Positions 45,431 to 57,928 of a DNA stretch of 64,000 nucleotides are shown in pieces. The notes under the pieces were generated by a model, which worked only from the letters and a program-made list of their open reading frames with translations, was not told the origin of the DNA and did not search any database. How positions within the stretch are numbered: the stretch's first letter is position 1; every line of letters starts with the position of its first letter. Made by a program: the position numbers and the translations under genes. The stretch is from positions 1,247,279-1,311,278 of the forward strand of contig JAJHZJ010000220.1 in assembly GCA_023548195.1 (NCBI GenBank), given 5' to 3'. This DNA comes from Bettongia penicillata ogilbyi (lineage: Eukaryota > Chordata > Mammalia > Diprotodontia > Potoroidae).

Positions 45431-47540
45431 CATTTTCAACCTACTTTACTGAATCTCAAAAATCTATTCCCTCTCCCCCTTCCCCATTTATTTTCAGAAT
45501 AATATTTAATGTCAGTGAAAATCTTCCCAATAGAGATGCAAGACATTACTTTGTTAAGGTTTCTTAAGATATTAATGCTATTTGTATTTTATGAAAAAGA
45601 AAAGTTCATACTAACACTTTATATTTCTAGAGTGACTTTCTGCTAAAGAGGCCAAAACACTTTTCAGACAATATTATCAACACTCTACAGATGGGCTAAA
45701 ACAAAGAAATAAAGGAAACATTCTGGGAAGTAAATCAGAGAGCTAGTCAGTACAACAACTAGGAATTCATTTTTATTCCCCTACTTTTATTTTCCCAGTG
45801 CTAGCAGCTTGATAGTACATTTAAATTAATGATATATAATTAATACCATTAAATGTATTATACTTAAACATGTTATCCTCTAAAATAATGTCCTACAATT
45901 AAAAATTACTTGAATCTTGGACCTGAGACTTCCTTTCATCTCTGCAGTACATTATATTCAGCTTTGAAGTAGAAGTAAACTAAACAGTTTGCATAGCATA
46001 TACAGAAAGTAGGTACCTATGGGAAAAAGGAGGATAAAATACAGGACACATTTCCAATGCTTTGAGGTTTCCATAATTCAAGATAAATCCCTGTGCAAAC
46101 AAAATTTGAGAAAGAAAAATTGATTTTTTATTGGTATAGAGTACATATGGATCTGTAAATTTTCTGTACATGTAAATAACACTATTTTGTGATCTATCCA
46201 TCCAAAAAGAAAAAAAATGCTCTGACACTGAAAATTACTGACTGAACATTTTCAATTTTTTTAAAAGTTTATTTCCACATTTTTGTGTGTATTCACATAG
46301 ATGTACAGCCACAAAAATAAAGTGATGTACTTCTACTTTCTAAATGATAAGCCCATATAAGATAAAAAAGTAGATGACTCATGTGGAATAAAATGGGCTA
46401 TTTTATCCTGAAGAAGAAATCAAATTATTGCATAGAATCTTATTTCATTTAGAATTCAAGCTTTTCACTTGGCTTACTGTAGATAGAAAAGCTAAAACCA
46501 AATTAATCTGTGCTCTAGGAGAGCTTAGACTTTAATTTTATAATTTACTAATAAAGAAACTGAGACTCAGAAAGTAGGAAAATATTAGCCAAACACCACA
46601 ACTAATTAAAAGTAAAATTTGCACTTGGGTCTTCCAATTTCCACTCCAGAGACATTCTTCAGCATGAAAACTTTCTGACCAGTTCCTTTTATGCAAATTG
46701 AGGTGAAAAAGGACAGCAAAGAATGAATATGACTTTCAAAAGTGTTAAATAATTTTATAATTTTAAGAATTTTTTCTATTACCATGTTAGAAAATATTTT
46801 CCTTATCTCCAACAAAGGAATATGAAGCAAAAATGCTATTGAACTGGAATCTTTGCAGTGCAAGAATATAACTAAAAAATATTTTTTTAATTTCCAATGA
46901 CTCCAACCATGTTCATAAAATTTATTACGTGTAATCATGCTATTCTGTCTTGATACTTCCACTAGCAGTGCATGTGAATTTCTATTTATATATGTCCTTT
47001 CTTGTAAAATCCCAATATGACTTTGAAATCACATTGTGTCAACCAAATAAATATACTTTTTATGTGACTATATGCTTGTCTTCCTCCAAGAGATGTGGTT
47101 AGTGAAGAGAGAGAAGATGAAGGCTAATGTTGGTACACAGGTATATTTTTTAATATTCTTTTCATTAAAGGTATGAAATTATTATCCTTGTTATACTGAT
47201 TGGAGGGCAAGAAGCTACAATATAATGAGTGTAAGGTGATATATGTGTGTCTCCATATATGCATATAGTACTCAATTTTTTTCATTCAATTCAGTAAGCA
47301 TTTTTGAATACCTATTTTAATTAATAGTACATAAAGTGCTATGAATGAGATCAAGGCAGTATAATAAACAGCTCCTGGTGTTAAGCATAAACCACCGGGA
47401 AAAAAGTTTCTTTTCAACAAAATGGAAAAATAGCTGTGATGAAATAGAAAGACAATTGAATTTGGAGTCAAATGACATTAATGCCTTTCTCAGTAAGGTT
47501 CCAATATACCTTTCCAGAACTATGTCACGCTATCCCTTCT
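45431..47540. other. Unassigned intergenic DNA with MIR-like scraps
   Basis: MIR-like antisense scraps are at about 45615-45720 ('cactctacagatgggctaaa') and 46535-46645 ('aataaagaaactgagactca', 'tttgcacttgggtcttccaa'). The rest shows no gene or family. Open frames here lack known domains. Confidence 0.45.
46535..46645 (-). mobile_element. MIR-like SINE scrap, antisense
   Basis: 'aataaagaaactgagactca', then 'agaaagtaggaaaatattag' and 'tttgcacttgggtcttccaa' keep the reverse MIR order. Confidence 0.6.
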
Positions 47541-47559
47541 AGCACTTATATTGCTACCA

Positions 47560-47880
47560 AGGCAGCCAGCTTACTCTTCCCTAAATTCAGCAACCCACCT
47601 CCCAAACACAATGCCCAGAATTCATTTCTTCTTGACGTCTCTACTAATGAGAATTCTTACCTTCCTTCAAGGCTTAGAGAATGTTCTACTTTATACAGAA
47701 AGCTTTTCCTGGTTCCCTTAGTGATTAATGCTTTATGCTTCATTCAGTTCACCTATGTTAAATATTGTATGCCCTATAGAATTTAAACTCTTTGGAGAAC
47801 AAGGATCATTAGTTACTATTGTCTTGGCCACTCCATTTATGCCTGGTATATCATAAGTAAAACAAAATCTTTCAATGAAT
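47560..47880 (+). mobile_element. L2 (LINE-2) 3' end fragment
   Basis: L2 landmarks in order: 'ccttccttcaaggcttagag', 'aagcttttcctggttccctt', 'gaatttaaactctttggaga', 'atgcctggtatatcataagt'. The open frame at 47472-47786 over this stretch is in non-coding L2 sequence and is not a gene. Confidence 0.72.
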
Positions 47881-47985
47881 CCCTTTTCTTCTTCCGAATC
47901 ATGTGAACTAAACTAAAATTATATTTTTGTACCTTAATTTTTTCCTATAGAAAATGATGATGTTATTCTCTTGTATTCCCTAATT

Positions 47986-48064
47986 TATGAGAATTAAATA
48001 AGATAATGAGAATTAAATGGTTATGAGAATTATATAATGCTTATGAGAATTAAATAAGATAATG
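47986..48064. repeat. Short tandem repeat of a 23-bp unit
   Basis: The 23 bases starting tatgagaattaaataagata occur perfectly at 47986-48008 and 48042-48064, with partial copies between. A small local minisatellite. Confidence 0.85.
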
Positions 48065-48534
48065 CATACAAAGTATATTATAAAAAAGTTATATAAATTT
48101 TGCTAACAATTTGATTGTGTCAAAATATATTATATAGGTAAGTCATAGAGGAAATTAGTCTGGGATACATAAAAGACAATCCAATAACTGGAAGAGATCA
48201 GGGAAAAGGGAAGGAACTCAATAATTCAGAAACTGTGAATCATAACAGCAAATATAGTGACTTAGAAGGACTTCATGAATATCAGTTCATTGTTAGTTTC
48301 AACTGTATAGGGCTAGAGTGCCTGGTCTTCTTTCTGCTAATGGAGAAAATTTGTCATAGAGTTTGCCATGAGCCTAAATATGAAATGGAGTATTACATGG
48401 ATCTGTCTGTAAGTGTGAAACTGCTGTTATCCAGAAACCAAATGGGTAGGGCCACCTATATATACAAATCAGAAATAAGAAAATTGGTTAGTATGCCAAA
48501 GACATAAAAGGTATATGTAGGTAAATGATACAAA
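48065..48534. other. Unassigned intergenic DNA
   Basis: The open frame at 48235-48507 (90 codons) shows no domain or homology that I recognise. Base composition is like its surroundings. Probably chance. Confidence 0.4.
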
Positions 48535-48750
48535 GTATGGCATGTAAAAAGATATTAATTCAATCCCACCTTGGGGACTTACTAAATAGGTAACTGACCC
48601 TAGGCATGTTTTAAAATTTTCTTATTTGTAAAATGGGGATAATAATAGTGCCTAACTCCCAAGATTGTTAAAAGGATAAAATGGAGTAATAGTCATAATA
48701 CATTTGGAAAACTAAGTATTAGGTAAATGCTATTTTTAAGTATCATAGTC
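48535..48750 (+). mobile_element. MIR/CORE-SINE
   Basis: 'attcaatcccaccttgggga', 'ctgaccctaggcatgtttta', 'ttgtaaaatggggataataa' and 'gtgcctaactcccaagattg' give the complete MIR order from core to 3' part. Confidence 0.8.
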
Positions 48751-48939
48751 AAGAGGAGAAACTGAGACAAATGATAGATAATCTATGTTACTTCTCCCCA
48801 GCTGACCTCCTGTGACTTACAAATGATTATTCATTATCATTTTCAAAACTGGTTTCTAATTCTCCACAATTTATCAAAAATGACTGCTTAATCTGGAAGA
48901 GAGGACACATGACTTGAGGAAGAGACAATTTTTGTATTA

Positions 48940-49028
48940 TTATATAAAGGTCACATAGCTAGTAAGTGTTGGAGAGAGGATTTGAACTCATGTCTTTCTG
49001 ACTGCAAGTCCAACATTCTACCACATAA
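48940..49028 (-). mobile_element. MIR/CORE-SINE 3' half, antisense
   Basis: 'tcacatagctagtaagtgtt' followed by 'ggatttgaactcatgtcttt' and 'tgactgcaagtccaacattc' is the reverse of the SINE at 49072, which lies head to head with it. Confidence 0.75.
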
Positions 49029-49071
49029 TCCTGTGTGGTTTTCTGGGTTCTATGACTATATGTGGCTATAT

Positions 49072-49310
49072 GATAGAGAGCTGGGCTTGCAGTCAGGAAG
49101 ACATGAGTTTAAATCCATCCTCTGATACTTGATCATTATACGACCTTGAGTAAATCAATTGCTTAATCTTTCTCAGACTCAATTTTCTTGTCTGTATAAT
49201 GGAGATACTATTAGAACATACCAGATAGATATGTTGTGAGGTTATAATGAGATAACATTTATCAAGTGCTTTGCAAACCTTAAAGTGCTACATAAATGCT
49301 ATTTTAGAAT
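49072..49310 (+). mobile_element. Mar1-like CORE-SINE, well preserved
   Basis: 'gctgggcttgcagtcaggaa', 'gacatgagtttaaatccatc', 'cttgtctgtataatggagat' and 'tgctttgcaaaccttaaagt' match a marsupial CORE-SINE from head to tail. This is the clearest SINE in the window. Confidence 0.82.
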
Positions 49311-49316
49311 TTTTAT

Positions 49317-49362
49317 TGGAAAACTTAGTTTTGGAAACTAAGTTTTGGAAACTTAGTTTATT
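49317..49362. repeat. Three tandem 14-15 bp units at the SINE end
   Basis: Units of the form ttggaaa(a)cttagtt repeat three times; the middle one reads ctaagt in place of cttagt, giving local dyad symmetry. Sits directly after the Mar1-like SINE. Confidence 0.8.
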
Positions 49363-49727
49363 GAAAATTCTGAACTATGTAGAGAAATTACAAATACCTA
49401 ACTTAGTGAATGTGCCATGGAGGGAAAAAAGTTTTAGGTAGCATCATTTGAAGGACTCTTTCCCATTTCTTGGTGAGTGACATGAGGGAAAAAAACACTG
49501 TAGAATAACTTGTGAAAGAAGATTTGTGTATAAAAGGAATAATTTGATCACCTCTAATTATAGAATAGTTTCTATACAATTCTTAAAGCAAATTGATGAT
49601 ACCAGACCAACAGATTCTGAATCAGTGGTCCAAGAAGAGCTGAAGGTGCTGCTGCCATCTGTGAATGTTACAAAATCACAGCTGCAGCAGATAACCAGGA
49701 CTGGTGAGTCTGGGTAGGAGGGATATT

Positions 49728-49728
<1 letters not shown>

Positions 49729-49777
<49 letters not shown>

Positions 49778-49830
49778 GAGAGAGAGAGACAGACAGACAG
49801 AGAGACAGAGACAGAGAGACACAGAGAGAG
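49729..49830. repeat. (CA)n followed by (GA/GACA)n
   Basis: A pure run of about 22 AC units at 49729-49773, then a purine-rich GAGA/GACAGACA tract to about 49830. Two neighbouring open frames on each strand translate only this repeat and are not genes. Confidence 0.95.
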
Positions 49831-50436
49831 AAATGAACTATCCACAGAAGCAAACTTTTTATCATTATTATTTTAGTAACTCACTACATAACTTTTCCAC
49901 ATCCAACATTACCAGAACACTGCTACAAATTAGATGCTTAAAAATATTTCTCTTTAAGTTTTTGTTCAAAAGAAGAATATTCTGTTTTTCAAGGGAGAAT
50001 TTTTTTTAAGCAAGTGAATTTGTAAACAATCATTTACTTTGGTCTAATTGCCATATGAAAAGTTGGTACTAAGTATAGGTGCTGAAATGAGCAAGGGGGA
50101 TGAGTGACTTTTTAAACAAAGTTCAAGATATTCTAGCTCAGGATTTGTTTGTTTTCCTGGGTTCCTTTTTCAGTTTCAGTTTTCACAGTGTTGACATTAT
50201 ATGTAGTGGAAAGAAATTTTCTGTATCCCTATATTTTGTGAAGTTTTTGTAACATCAATGAAAATTGATCATAACCATTAATATAATCAACTATTTTTTA
50301 TACTACTAGTGTCCTTTTCTTTATGATTCTCTGAATTTTCATTCACTTTATTTATGGATGTAAGTAAAGACAAAAATAAATTAATATCTTAAGGAGATGA
50401 AAAATATAACATCCTTGTGGAAGACCATATTCACAT

Positions 50437-50474
50437 GGATGTCATATTCCCACTTGGATGTCATATTCCCATTG
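50437..50474. repeat. Two tandem 19-bp units
   Basis: 'ggatgtcatattcccactt' repeats once as 'ggatgtcatattcccattg'. Small local duplication. Confidence 0.8.
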
Positions 50475-50499
50475 TAGAATAAATGTCATTGGATCACAG

Positions 50500-50680
50500 A
50501 TTTTGAGTTTATAGGCAAATGAATGGGTTGATTGAATCTATTTTACATATGATGAAACTGAATCACAGAGATGTGAAATGAATTTCCCAGTGTTACACAG
50601 TATAATCATCTAAAGTAGTATCTGAACATAGATCATCCTGAATTTAAACACATCATTGTAATTACTACGTTATTCCACTT
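50500..50680 (-). mobile_element. MIR-like SINE, antisense
   Basis: 'ctattttacatatgatgaaa', 'ctgaatcacagagatgtgaa' and 'tttcccagtgttacacagta' follow the reverse MIR order. Confidence 0.65.
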
Positions 50681-50704
50681 TTCAGTATATGGAAATCATT
50701 TCAT

Positions 50705-50900
50705 AAAATGAAAGAAATGTGGAGTTGGAAAAGACTGTAAATACCATCTAGCCATATTTGCTAATTCTACAGAAACAAAGAAACTAAAATTTGCAGATTT
50801 AGAGTTTTCTCAGCCAAGGACACATAGATTCTTAATGATACAATCAGAATCAAAACTCAACAGTTCAGAATCCCTGTCCAATACTATTGTTACTGGCTAA
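50705..50900 (-). mobile_element. MIR-like SINE, antisense, second copy
   Basis: 'gagttggaaaagactgtaaa', 'aagaaactaaaatttgcaga', 'agccaaggacacatagattc' follow the same order as the previous MIR-like unit. More diverged. Confidence 0.55.
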
Positions 50901-52985
50901 GACATCTTTAAAAAAATAATTATGGTATACTGCCTTGTTCTTATGAGAAAAATGTAGATATAACAGAGATTCAGCTTTGACTATTCATATATTTCCTCCA
51001 TTTTGATAGCATCCATTGAATAAATTGCTAACAAAATATTAATGAAAAATATGCTGAAATGAAAATACCTTTTGCAGGAAGCCTGATTGAAGAAAACCTT
51101 CTTAACTATAATCTATCATGTTTGCCTAAGACTTTGAAAAGGCTGTACTGAAGTATTCTTACTTCATATACTATCTTTGGAGAAGCAGTTAAATGCCTAT
51201 TAAGCAACTACCTCTGCTATGAGAAGTAAGAAGCTCTAAGTTGCCCTTAATTACTGTATTAATCTAAAACATCCAAGCACAGAAACTAGACTTTTATGAT
51301 GGATTTTTTTTTCATTTTGAGGATGATGTATGGATTCATTTAATTTGAAAACTATATATTACTCATTAAAAACACCTTGAAATGCACAGAATATCTAATT
51401 AAGGAAACTATTATCTATGAAACCATGAGAAAATGAAAACAATACTCCATAAAATCCCGAATATTTCTGGCTAGCTATAGAACTTAATCATGTTTATAAT
51501 TTCTAGTCCAAAAAGCTTCTTTGGTGGACATTACATGCGATTATTAAACATTTTGTACAACTTTTTTCTTATCAATTAACCTGACTTCTACCATAAATAA
51601 TCCAAGAATAATCTATGTGGTGTCCAATCTAGAGTCAGAGAAACATAAAAAAAGTAAAATGTAGAGTTCTATTATGATGATTATGTGAGGGGGAAAAGAC
51701 GATATCCTTATTTTAGGCTTGCTGTGTTATGTGAACAAGGTAATGAGCATCACTGTTTATATGGGGGACATAAACTGGCCAAAGGTATAGCAGTTTTAAT
51801 TGTTACATAAATATAGACATGCTTCCTTATAAATATTTTTTTTTCCTTCTATACTCCATTGAATTTCTGCTTCCAATTGCTTTTGAAAATTATCTGCTTT
51901 TGGAGACACTAAGAAGATTTTAAAAATATCAGTTAACAATTGTCCTGTTTCTAGAACTAAATACTTATGAAATGTCATATCAGATCCTAAGCTTAGCATC
52001 TATATTTCAAATAATATGACATATAATATTAAAACAAATCCAAAAATGCTTATCTATTAATTGTGTGAATGTAATTTTCAGGCATATTTATTAATGGAAA
52101 CAATGCATTTCTTAACTCAGAGTAACTGGATGTTATTTTTTTAAATGTCGCTGTTGTTTTGATATGTTCTAATATTGTTCACGGAGGCCGAGTTTAAAAC
52201 AGATCAAAAATCAGCTTTGAAAAACATACAGGAAGAAGCTGGCAGAACTGCAGAACCTTAGGACTATAGATTCTTTTGATATATGTTATTTTTCAGCTTC
52301 CAGGAAAAGTTCTATCTATAATTGAAGAAATGATGCCCATCACTGAATTTGAACTAAAATATTTCAATACAAGAAACATACAGAATGATACATTTTATAA
52401 ATAACTCTAAAAGATGAAGAAAGTCATTTAGCACTACCTTACAATGGGCAATTTCTTTCTCTTCTACTACTAGGTAATCATTAAGGCACCAGAAACAAGC
52501 ATAAAAGCAACAAAAGCATTATCATCATCTGTTCAACCATCAACACCTCAGTACTGGCAACAAGTCCATTTTATGATGCTCTGAATCCAGGATTTAATAT
52601 CTTTGTATAAATACCCTTAGAGAAAAGAAAGCATCTTCATAAGTAAACTTTGCAAGAGTTAAAAGCTAATTATCTTTTCTCATTTTTTTTTCTTTTGCTG
52701 CTGAAAAGGTTATGAAGAGGAATATATTTTCATTTTCTCTTTCCCAGGTTGTGGCATTTTATGTCCTTCTTCCATAGGTTGTATGAAATAGTCCCTAACA
52801 TATGGAATATTTCCCTTTCTTACTTCTATCCTAGCTATCGTCAAAGCATAGGTCATTTGACATTGCCAATGTGGATCTCTGCTGGACAACATTTCCCCTC
52901 CCAAATTCCAGCCCACTAGATACAACCACTAGTGTGATTTGCTTGAAATTGTTTTGTAGTGCTTGATTTAAGCTTTGTAGTTATT
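50901..52985. other. Unassigned intergenic DNA
   Basis: No gene or repeat recognised over 2 kb. Positions 52150-52290 are a complex, non-repetitive block ('ttgttcacggaggccgagtt') that could be single-copy or conserved, but I have no positive evidence. Confidence 0.35.
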
Positions 52986-52989
52986 TGCT

Positions 52990-53110
52990 CACAACCTGTA
53001 TTCATTAGAATTTAAAAGTCTTGAGAGCAAGTAATGTTATTTTTGCCTCTATATTTTCAGTACCTAGAACAGGGCATTTAGCATAACATGCACAAGATAA
53101 AACTTTTTGT
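52990..53110 (+). mobile_element. L2 3' end fragment
   Basis: 'ttagaatttaaaagtcttga', 'gagcaagtaatgttattttt' and 'agtacctagaacagggcatt' are the L2 3'-end landmarks in order. Confidence 0.7.
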
Positions 53111-53264
53111 GTATTTAGTATACCGAAATAGTACAAAATAATAAACCTCTTTAATTTATTCAAATAACCATGATTCACGATAAAGGGTGATATTATTTCT
53201 CAACATCATACCTTAATAGAGAAATAAGGATGCTTTTGAACTTCTCATATGTCATTTATAAAAT

Positions 53265-53430
53265 CATAGATTTAGAATGCAAAAGGACCTGAAAAGTCTT
53301 CTAATCCATTTTACTCTTCTTATGAATGAGGAAATTGAGTTACCAAGAAGTTAAGTTTCCCAAGGTTACATAAAAAGTAAGTGACTGAGGCAGATATTTT
53401 GGTTATAAATCCCATGGTTATTATACTGAT
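53265..53430 (-). mobile_element. MIR-like SINE, antisense
   Basis: 'ttctaatccattttactctt', 'gaatgaggaaattgagttac' and 'aagtttcccaaggttacata' keep the reverse MIR order. Confidence 0.68.
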
Positions 53431-55210
53431 TCAGTGATGTTTCTGATGTTGGTGGGAAGTTAAGGTCAATGAGGAGATAAAAGTATGGGGAGGATTTGTT
53501 TTAGAGTTCTGGAGTCTCTGGGGAGCTAGGGAAAGTGATGCAATGTCCAAATCCCTGTTTATATCCCCAATTTAGTTCCTAATGTTATACATGCCATCTA
53601 GGGACGTGATTAAATTAGTGGTCCTCTGGTCATGGCCTGAGAGGAGCTGTACTGTGTCTGTATAAAGTACTGTCTCCTTAGAAAGACCTAGAATATGCTG
53701 TTGACACCACCCATAGAAGAGATCTGATAATTTTAGATAATCATTGTTAAAATAAAAGGTGGAGAACATGAATACTTGCCATACCCTCAAATAATAAATA
53801 CTCTTAACTATACCATTAGAAAATTATTTTGTTTTCAGAATATGTTTTCACCATGCTTATATTTATTTTTTATAATCTCCCAGTTTAATGAGTTGTGTTT
53901 TCAAAAACTGACTTGTGTATCAGTTTCTGATGTACATATAGAACATATATTTTTAATTGAGTCACATATATATATATACATATATATGTAGTTAGTTTAC
54001 AAAAGGATATTTAGTCATATATACTTGAAATTGTAGTCTCTTAAATTAAAAAATGGCAGCAAAAAACCCAAAATTAATGGTATTTTTGAGGCAAATGGAC
54101 TTTTTATTGTTATTCAAAGAACCTCTCAACCATTTATAGTATTGTGTTAATGGAGAAATTTTTTTCCATTTCCCAACTCAGACAGAAACACATCTTCGAA
54201 TTGGCAAAATCCTTGGGTAAAGATACCATATTTCAGCATATCTTTGCTGATATAAAATTAAGAACAGTAAACTCCCAAAGAGTAATAACATGGAAGAAGT
54301 TGTTCATATGGGGAGAACTTTAAGTTCATTCCTCATAACTTATTGGTTGAATGCATGTCATTACTTTATCAACTCTGATGAAACATTTTTGCTACACAGT
54401 GTTTACCTGTCTAGACCCTTGCTACTCTGTCTAGATTGTTAGATCCTTAAGAGTAATGGAAGTGCAAGTAGAGGAAGTACAAATATTTAAAAGTGGGAAG
54501 TTATCAGAAGTCATATTTTAATGACACCTTAAGAAGGGTTGGATATTGTTAGATACTGTCTGACTCTGACTTCTGGTGTGAGTTTGCTAAATACTAGCGA
54601 TTTGAATTTCCTATGAGAGGAAGCATAGGAGAGCCATTGTGTAGGGGAATTAATCATGATGCTGGAATGGAGTGTATTACCTTGGTGTCTTGATGTCTGA
54701 CCAAGCTCTAAGAGCTGCACAGCAAGTGTTTTAACCACTTTCATGGCCATTGCAACAAATTTTTTCTCATCAGTCCATTCTTTCAGATAAAGTCTTCACA
54801 TCTTTGTTAGATATCTTCCAGACTTACCAACAGGTTTGAATCCAGTTTGTTACCATCAACCTGGTTTAGCTCTTTTGCAGAGATTATTTTACCAGGGTGT
54901 GGCTGCTATGTACATTATAGCTTCTTAGAGACACAGGTGATAGGTGAGAGATAGTCACTAAAAGTGGATGAGTAGCCCTGATGCTAATCCCTCCTGAACA
55001 CCTTGTAAACTTAAAGTAAACATTTAATAAATGTTGGTTTCATGCTATTCCTTAGGCATTCTTGCACAATACACCTGTTTTATGTCCTGAGTCTTCCTTG
55101 GCTTCTTTTAAGGTTTAACCACATTTTCATCTTCTGCATGAAACCTAAATGTTTGGACCTTATTTCTGAAACTAATTTTGATTTATCCTGCATACACATA
55201 CAGAGATTAC
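53431..55210. other. Unassigned intergenic DNA
   Basis: A TATATACA simple patch lies at 53963-53990. Positions 54540-54930 form a complex block with a 73-codon open frame on the minus strand (54529-54750). I cannot tie it to any family; it may be an old repeat or unique DNA. Confidence 0.35.
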
Positions 55211-55305
55211 AGGAGGATAAGAGAAATCCCGCAGGCCATCTGACATTACAGGAAGAGTCATATAAATGATCCATTATTACAAGAAGATTTAAAATTTCCT
55301 TATAG
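55211..55305 (+). repeat. Local 95-bp direct duplication, copy A
   Basis: From aggaggataagagaaatccc to aaaatttccttatag. It aligns without gaps to 56121-56215 with 8 mismatches by my count, and similarity stops abruptly at both ends. Confidence 0.88.
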
Positions 55306-55334
55306 CTATATATAGCTATAGATATGTATTCTCT

Positions 55335-55420
55335 GAGTGTATACATACATACATACATATATTATATATACATACATATATTATACACATATAATATATG
55401 TATGTACGTATATTGTTTTT
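55335..55420. repeat. (ATAC)n/TA-rich simple repeat
   Basis: ATACATACATACATATATTATATATACATACATATATT-like sequence in short TA and TACA units. Confidence 0.9.
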
Positions 55421-55429
55421 ACATAGCTG

Positions 55430-55560
55430 TTTGAATGTAGTCTTTCCCACTACATCATAATTTCCTTGCAGTTGGGGTCTCTTTTTGCCATTTATTTTAA
55501 CCCCAGCACTTTGCATGGTCCCAGTATAGAGTGAGCACTTAATAAATCCTTGTTGTCTTA
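55430..55560 (+). mobile_element. L2 3' end fragment
   Basis: 'tcctt gcagttggggtctct'-like section, then 'accccagcactttgcatggt' and 'gtgagcacttaataaatcct', the usual L2 3' end order. Confidence 0.68.
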
Positions 55561-56120
55561 ACTTACTTATTCATGTAAATTCCCTAATATTTGTTAATTC
55601 ACTCATCTAGGACATGATATTCAAAAATAATGTTAAAAATGCACACTCTCCAATGATAAAAGAATGGTGTCATCTATATATGACCCTAGTCATAGTAGAT
55701 ATTTTATCCTGTACCCTATTTTTCATTCTTCATATGAATACACATATCAAGTGGCTAACCATATCAAGTGGTTAACACAGCAACAAGCATCCATTAATTT
55801 TTGCTATGGGTAACATACTGTGCTAAATGCTAGTATATAACTGAAAGCAAAAAGTAAAAAAGAAGTCAATGCTTTCAAAGAGAAAATATTCTAAAGGGGA
55901 GACAATCTGTATATAAATAAATATAGGCATTTAACTTTAAAAATTGGGTGTTGGCAGACATTTTGGGATTTGTCATCAGCAAGTTGTACCACAAACACTT
56001 TGCTCCAAGGCTATTGATTTTTTTTTCATTTAGAAACTATTCCCTCTCCAATCCTCTTCTTCAGAGGCTGCACACTTAATCATTTGTCAGTGCAGCTATT
56101 TCTATAGCAGCTCTGTCTGT
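55561..56120. other. Old L2-like scrap and unassigned DNA
   Basis: At 55785-55930, 'taacatactgtgctaaatgc' and 'aaggggagacaatctgtata' resemble the old repeat seen at 17926-18460. The rest is unassigned. Confidence 0.4.
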
Positions 56121-56215
56121 AGGAGGATAAGAGAAATCCCCAAGACCATCTGACATTAGGGGAAGAGTCACATAAATGACCCATTATTTCAAGAAGATTT
56201 AAAATTTCCTTATAG
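56121..56215 (+). repeat. Local 95-bp direct duplication, copy B
   Basis: Starts exactly 910 bases after copy A; same length, no gaps. See 55211-55305. Confidence 0.88.
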
Positions 56216-57283
56216 AATATGACCTACTTTCATAAACAGATACTTTCATCTCTGAGGTAAAAAGAGATAGCATATTGAAATATTACAACATTGTCTATCT
56301 TTATACATCTATGATATCTGACAAGTAAAAGTTAGTGAAAAGTAGAAAATCCTTTCTTCCGGATTTGTGAATATGAGTACAAATTAGCATATTTTCATCT
56401 TTGTTAAGTAGAAACCTCTCATTCTGTGTAGGGACAAGTAGTTTTAAAAAATGGTGCTGAAGTTAAATGATGGAAGGCACATAAGTTTTGGGGGATAATT
56501 GCCACCAATTAGCCTATATCTACTGTAAGCAAATAAAGATTTTTCATAAGATGTGAAAATCAGAGAGAAAGAAAAGAGGGGGCATGAGGGAAACATCAAG
56601 TTACTTCTGCATTTATTTTCTTTACTAATTAGATTTTTTTAAAAGATTTTGAAAAGAAGGTTGCTTTTAACTTTTTTTTCACTTTTTAAGCAATTCTGTG
56701 TTAATTTACTCTATACTCGCCCCTCACCAAAAAATATTCCCTGTAGAACTTCTGTGAATAAGGAACACCACTATATAAAACTTTCATTATGTAAATGGGA
56801 ACACCATACTCTGTGAAACTCCACAGGGAGAGAATACAGCAATGGAGTAGATATAGAAATGAATTCAGTTAATAAGCCTATAGGGAATGCCATTTATTCT
56901 TTCCATTTAGATGAAATTGAGATTTTTTTTTCAATATAGAATTTCATGTATAGTTTTACTTAAATTTTTAAATAGTTCATACTTTGTAACTTTTTTTCTG
57001 ACTTGTAGATATGGAACTTGAAACAGGTATATATATATTGTTCACTTCAAACACATCTTGTCTATTGTTAAGAGTAGAGGTGTAGAAGAAATGAATTCCC
57101 ATTAATCCATAGGATATACTTTTAAAACTGCTGATTTTTTTTGTATTTAGCATCCACTATTGCTTCCTGACAACTATATGTATTGTTACCAGGAAAGAGA
57201 ACATATTGATATATGTTTTTGTTATGTGACAGCTGATATAAACATGGTATTATGCATAAGCTAGTCAAATTGATATATACCAC
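56216..57283. other. Unassigned intergenic DNA
   Basis: No gene, RNA or repeat family recognised. Confidence 0.4.
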
Positions 57284-57530
57284 TGTAACAGCAAGCACCT
57301 CAACATACAGAGGGGAACCTGCTATCACAGGTTCTTTAATCTGCTTTTCTAAAAGGAAAGGCAACTTTTGAGGGGTTAACAATCACTTTAATCAAGCACA
57401 TATATCATTCAGTTTGTTCAGGGGTAAAAGTCAGCACTCTGAACTTCAGAGAAAATATAGAGAAATCAAAGGTCAACAGACATGGTTTCCTCTGTTCACC
57501 TGTATATCTATATCTATATCTATATATCTA

Positions 57531-57584
<54 letters not shown>

Positions 57585-57928
57585 ATCTATATATATCACA
57601 AATCAAGAGAAAGCTCCAACTGCCTAACCATAGTTACCAGAGAGGGAAGCACAAACATCTGGGTTTTCAAAGCTGGGGGGTTGCTTAGTAACTTCCCAGA
57701 ATCTCATCTGGTACTCAAATATTCTTCCAAAAACTAACCTGCAAAGTAAAACCTCACCCTCAGAATATTTATACTTTTTTTAGAGCCAAAGGGCATCCCA
57801 ACTCTTGAGAACCTGTGCCTCATTAATAAAAGGTATGGGTCTTCCTACAAATCCTCCCTAATCAAACTCCCTTTAATGGGCAGGCTCATTAATGGATGGG
57901 GAAGATCTTTAATCACATTAGCAACACA
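57284..57928 (-). mobile_element. LTR-like repeat, copy 2
   Basis: Starts TGTAACAGCAAG, like copy 1, and shares 'aaaggaaaggcaacttttga', 'aaaacctcaccctcagaata' and 'ggctcattaatggatgggga'. A long (TATC)n at about 57502-57595 has grown inside it. The right boundary (about 57928) is estimated. Orientation is inferred from the other copies. No coding sequence. Confidence 0.58.
57502..57595. repeat. (TATC)n microsatellite
   Basis: About 20 TATC/CTAT units, purest at 57531-57584. Open frames across it translate only the repeat. Confidence 0.95.

Noticed and set aside
49558..50009. Frames of 95-101 codons around 49.7 kb
   Set aside because: They translate the (CA)n and (GA)n repeats into TH, CV and RE runs.
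47986..50474. Possible CRISPR-like spaced repeats (23-bp and 19-bp units)
   Set aside because: Only two full units each, no regular spacers, in a mammalian genome; simple local tandem duplications.
57414..57737. 107-codon frame with SIYL repeats
   Set aside because: It is the (TATC)n microsatellite in an LTR-like repeat.
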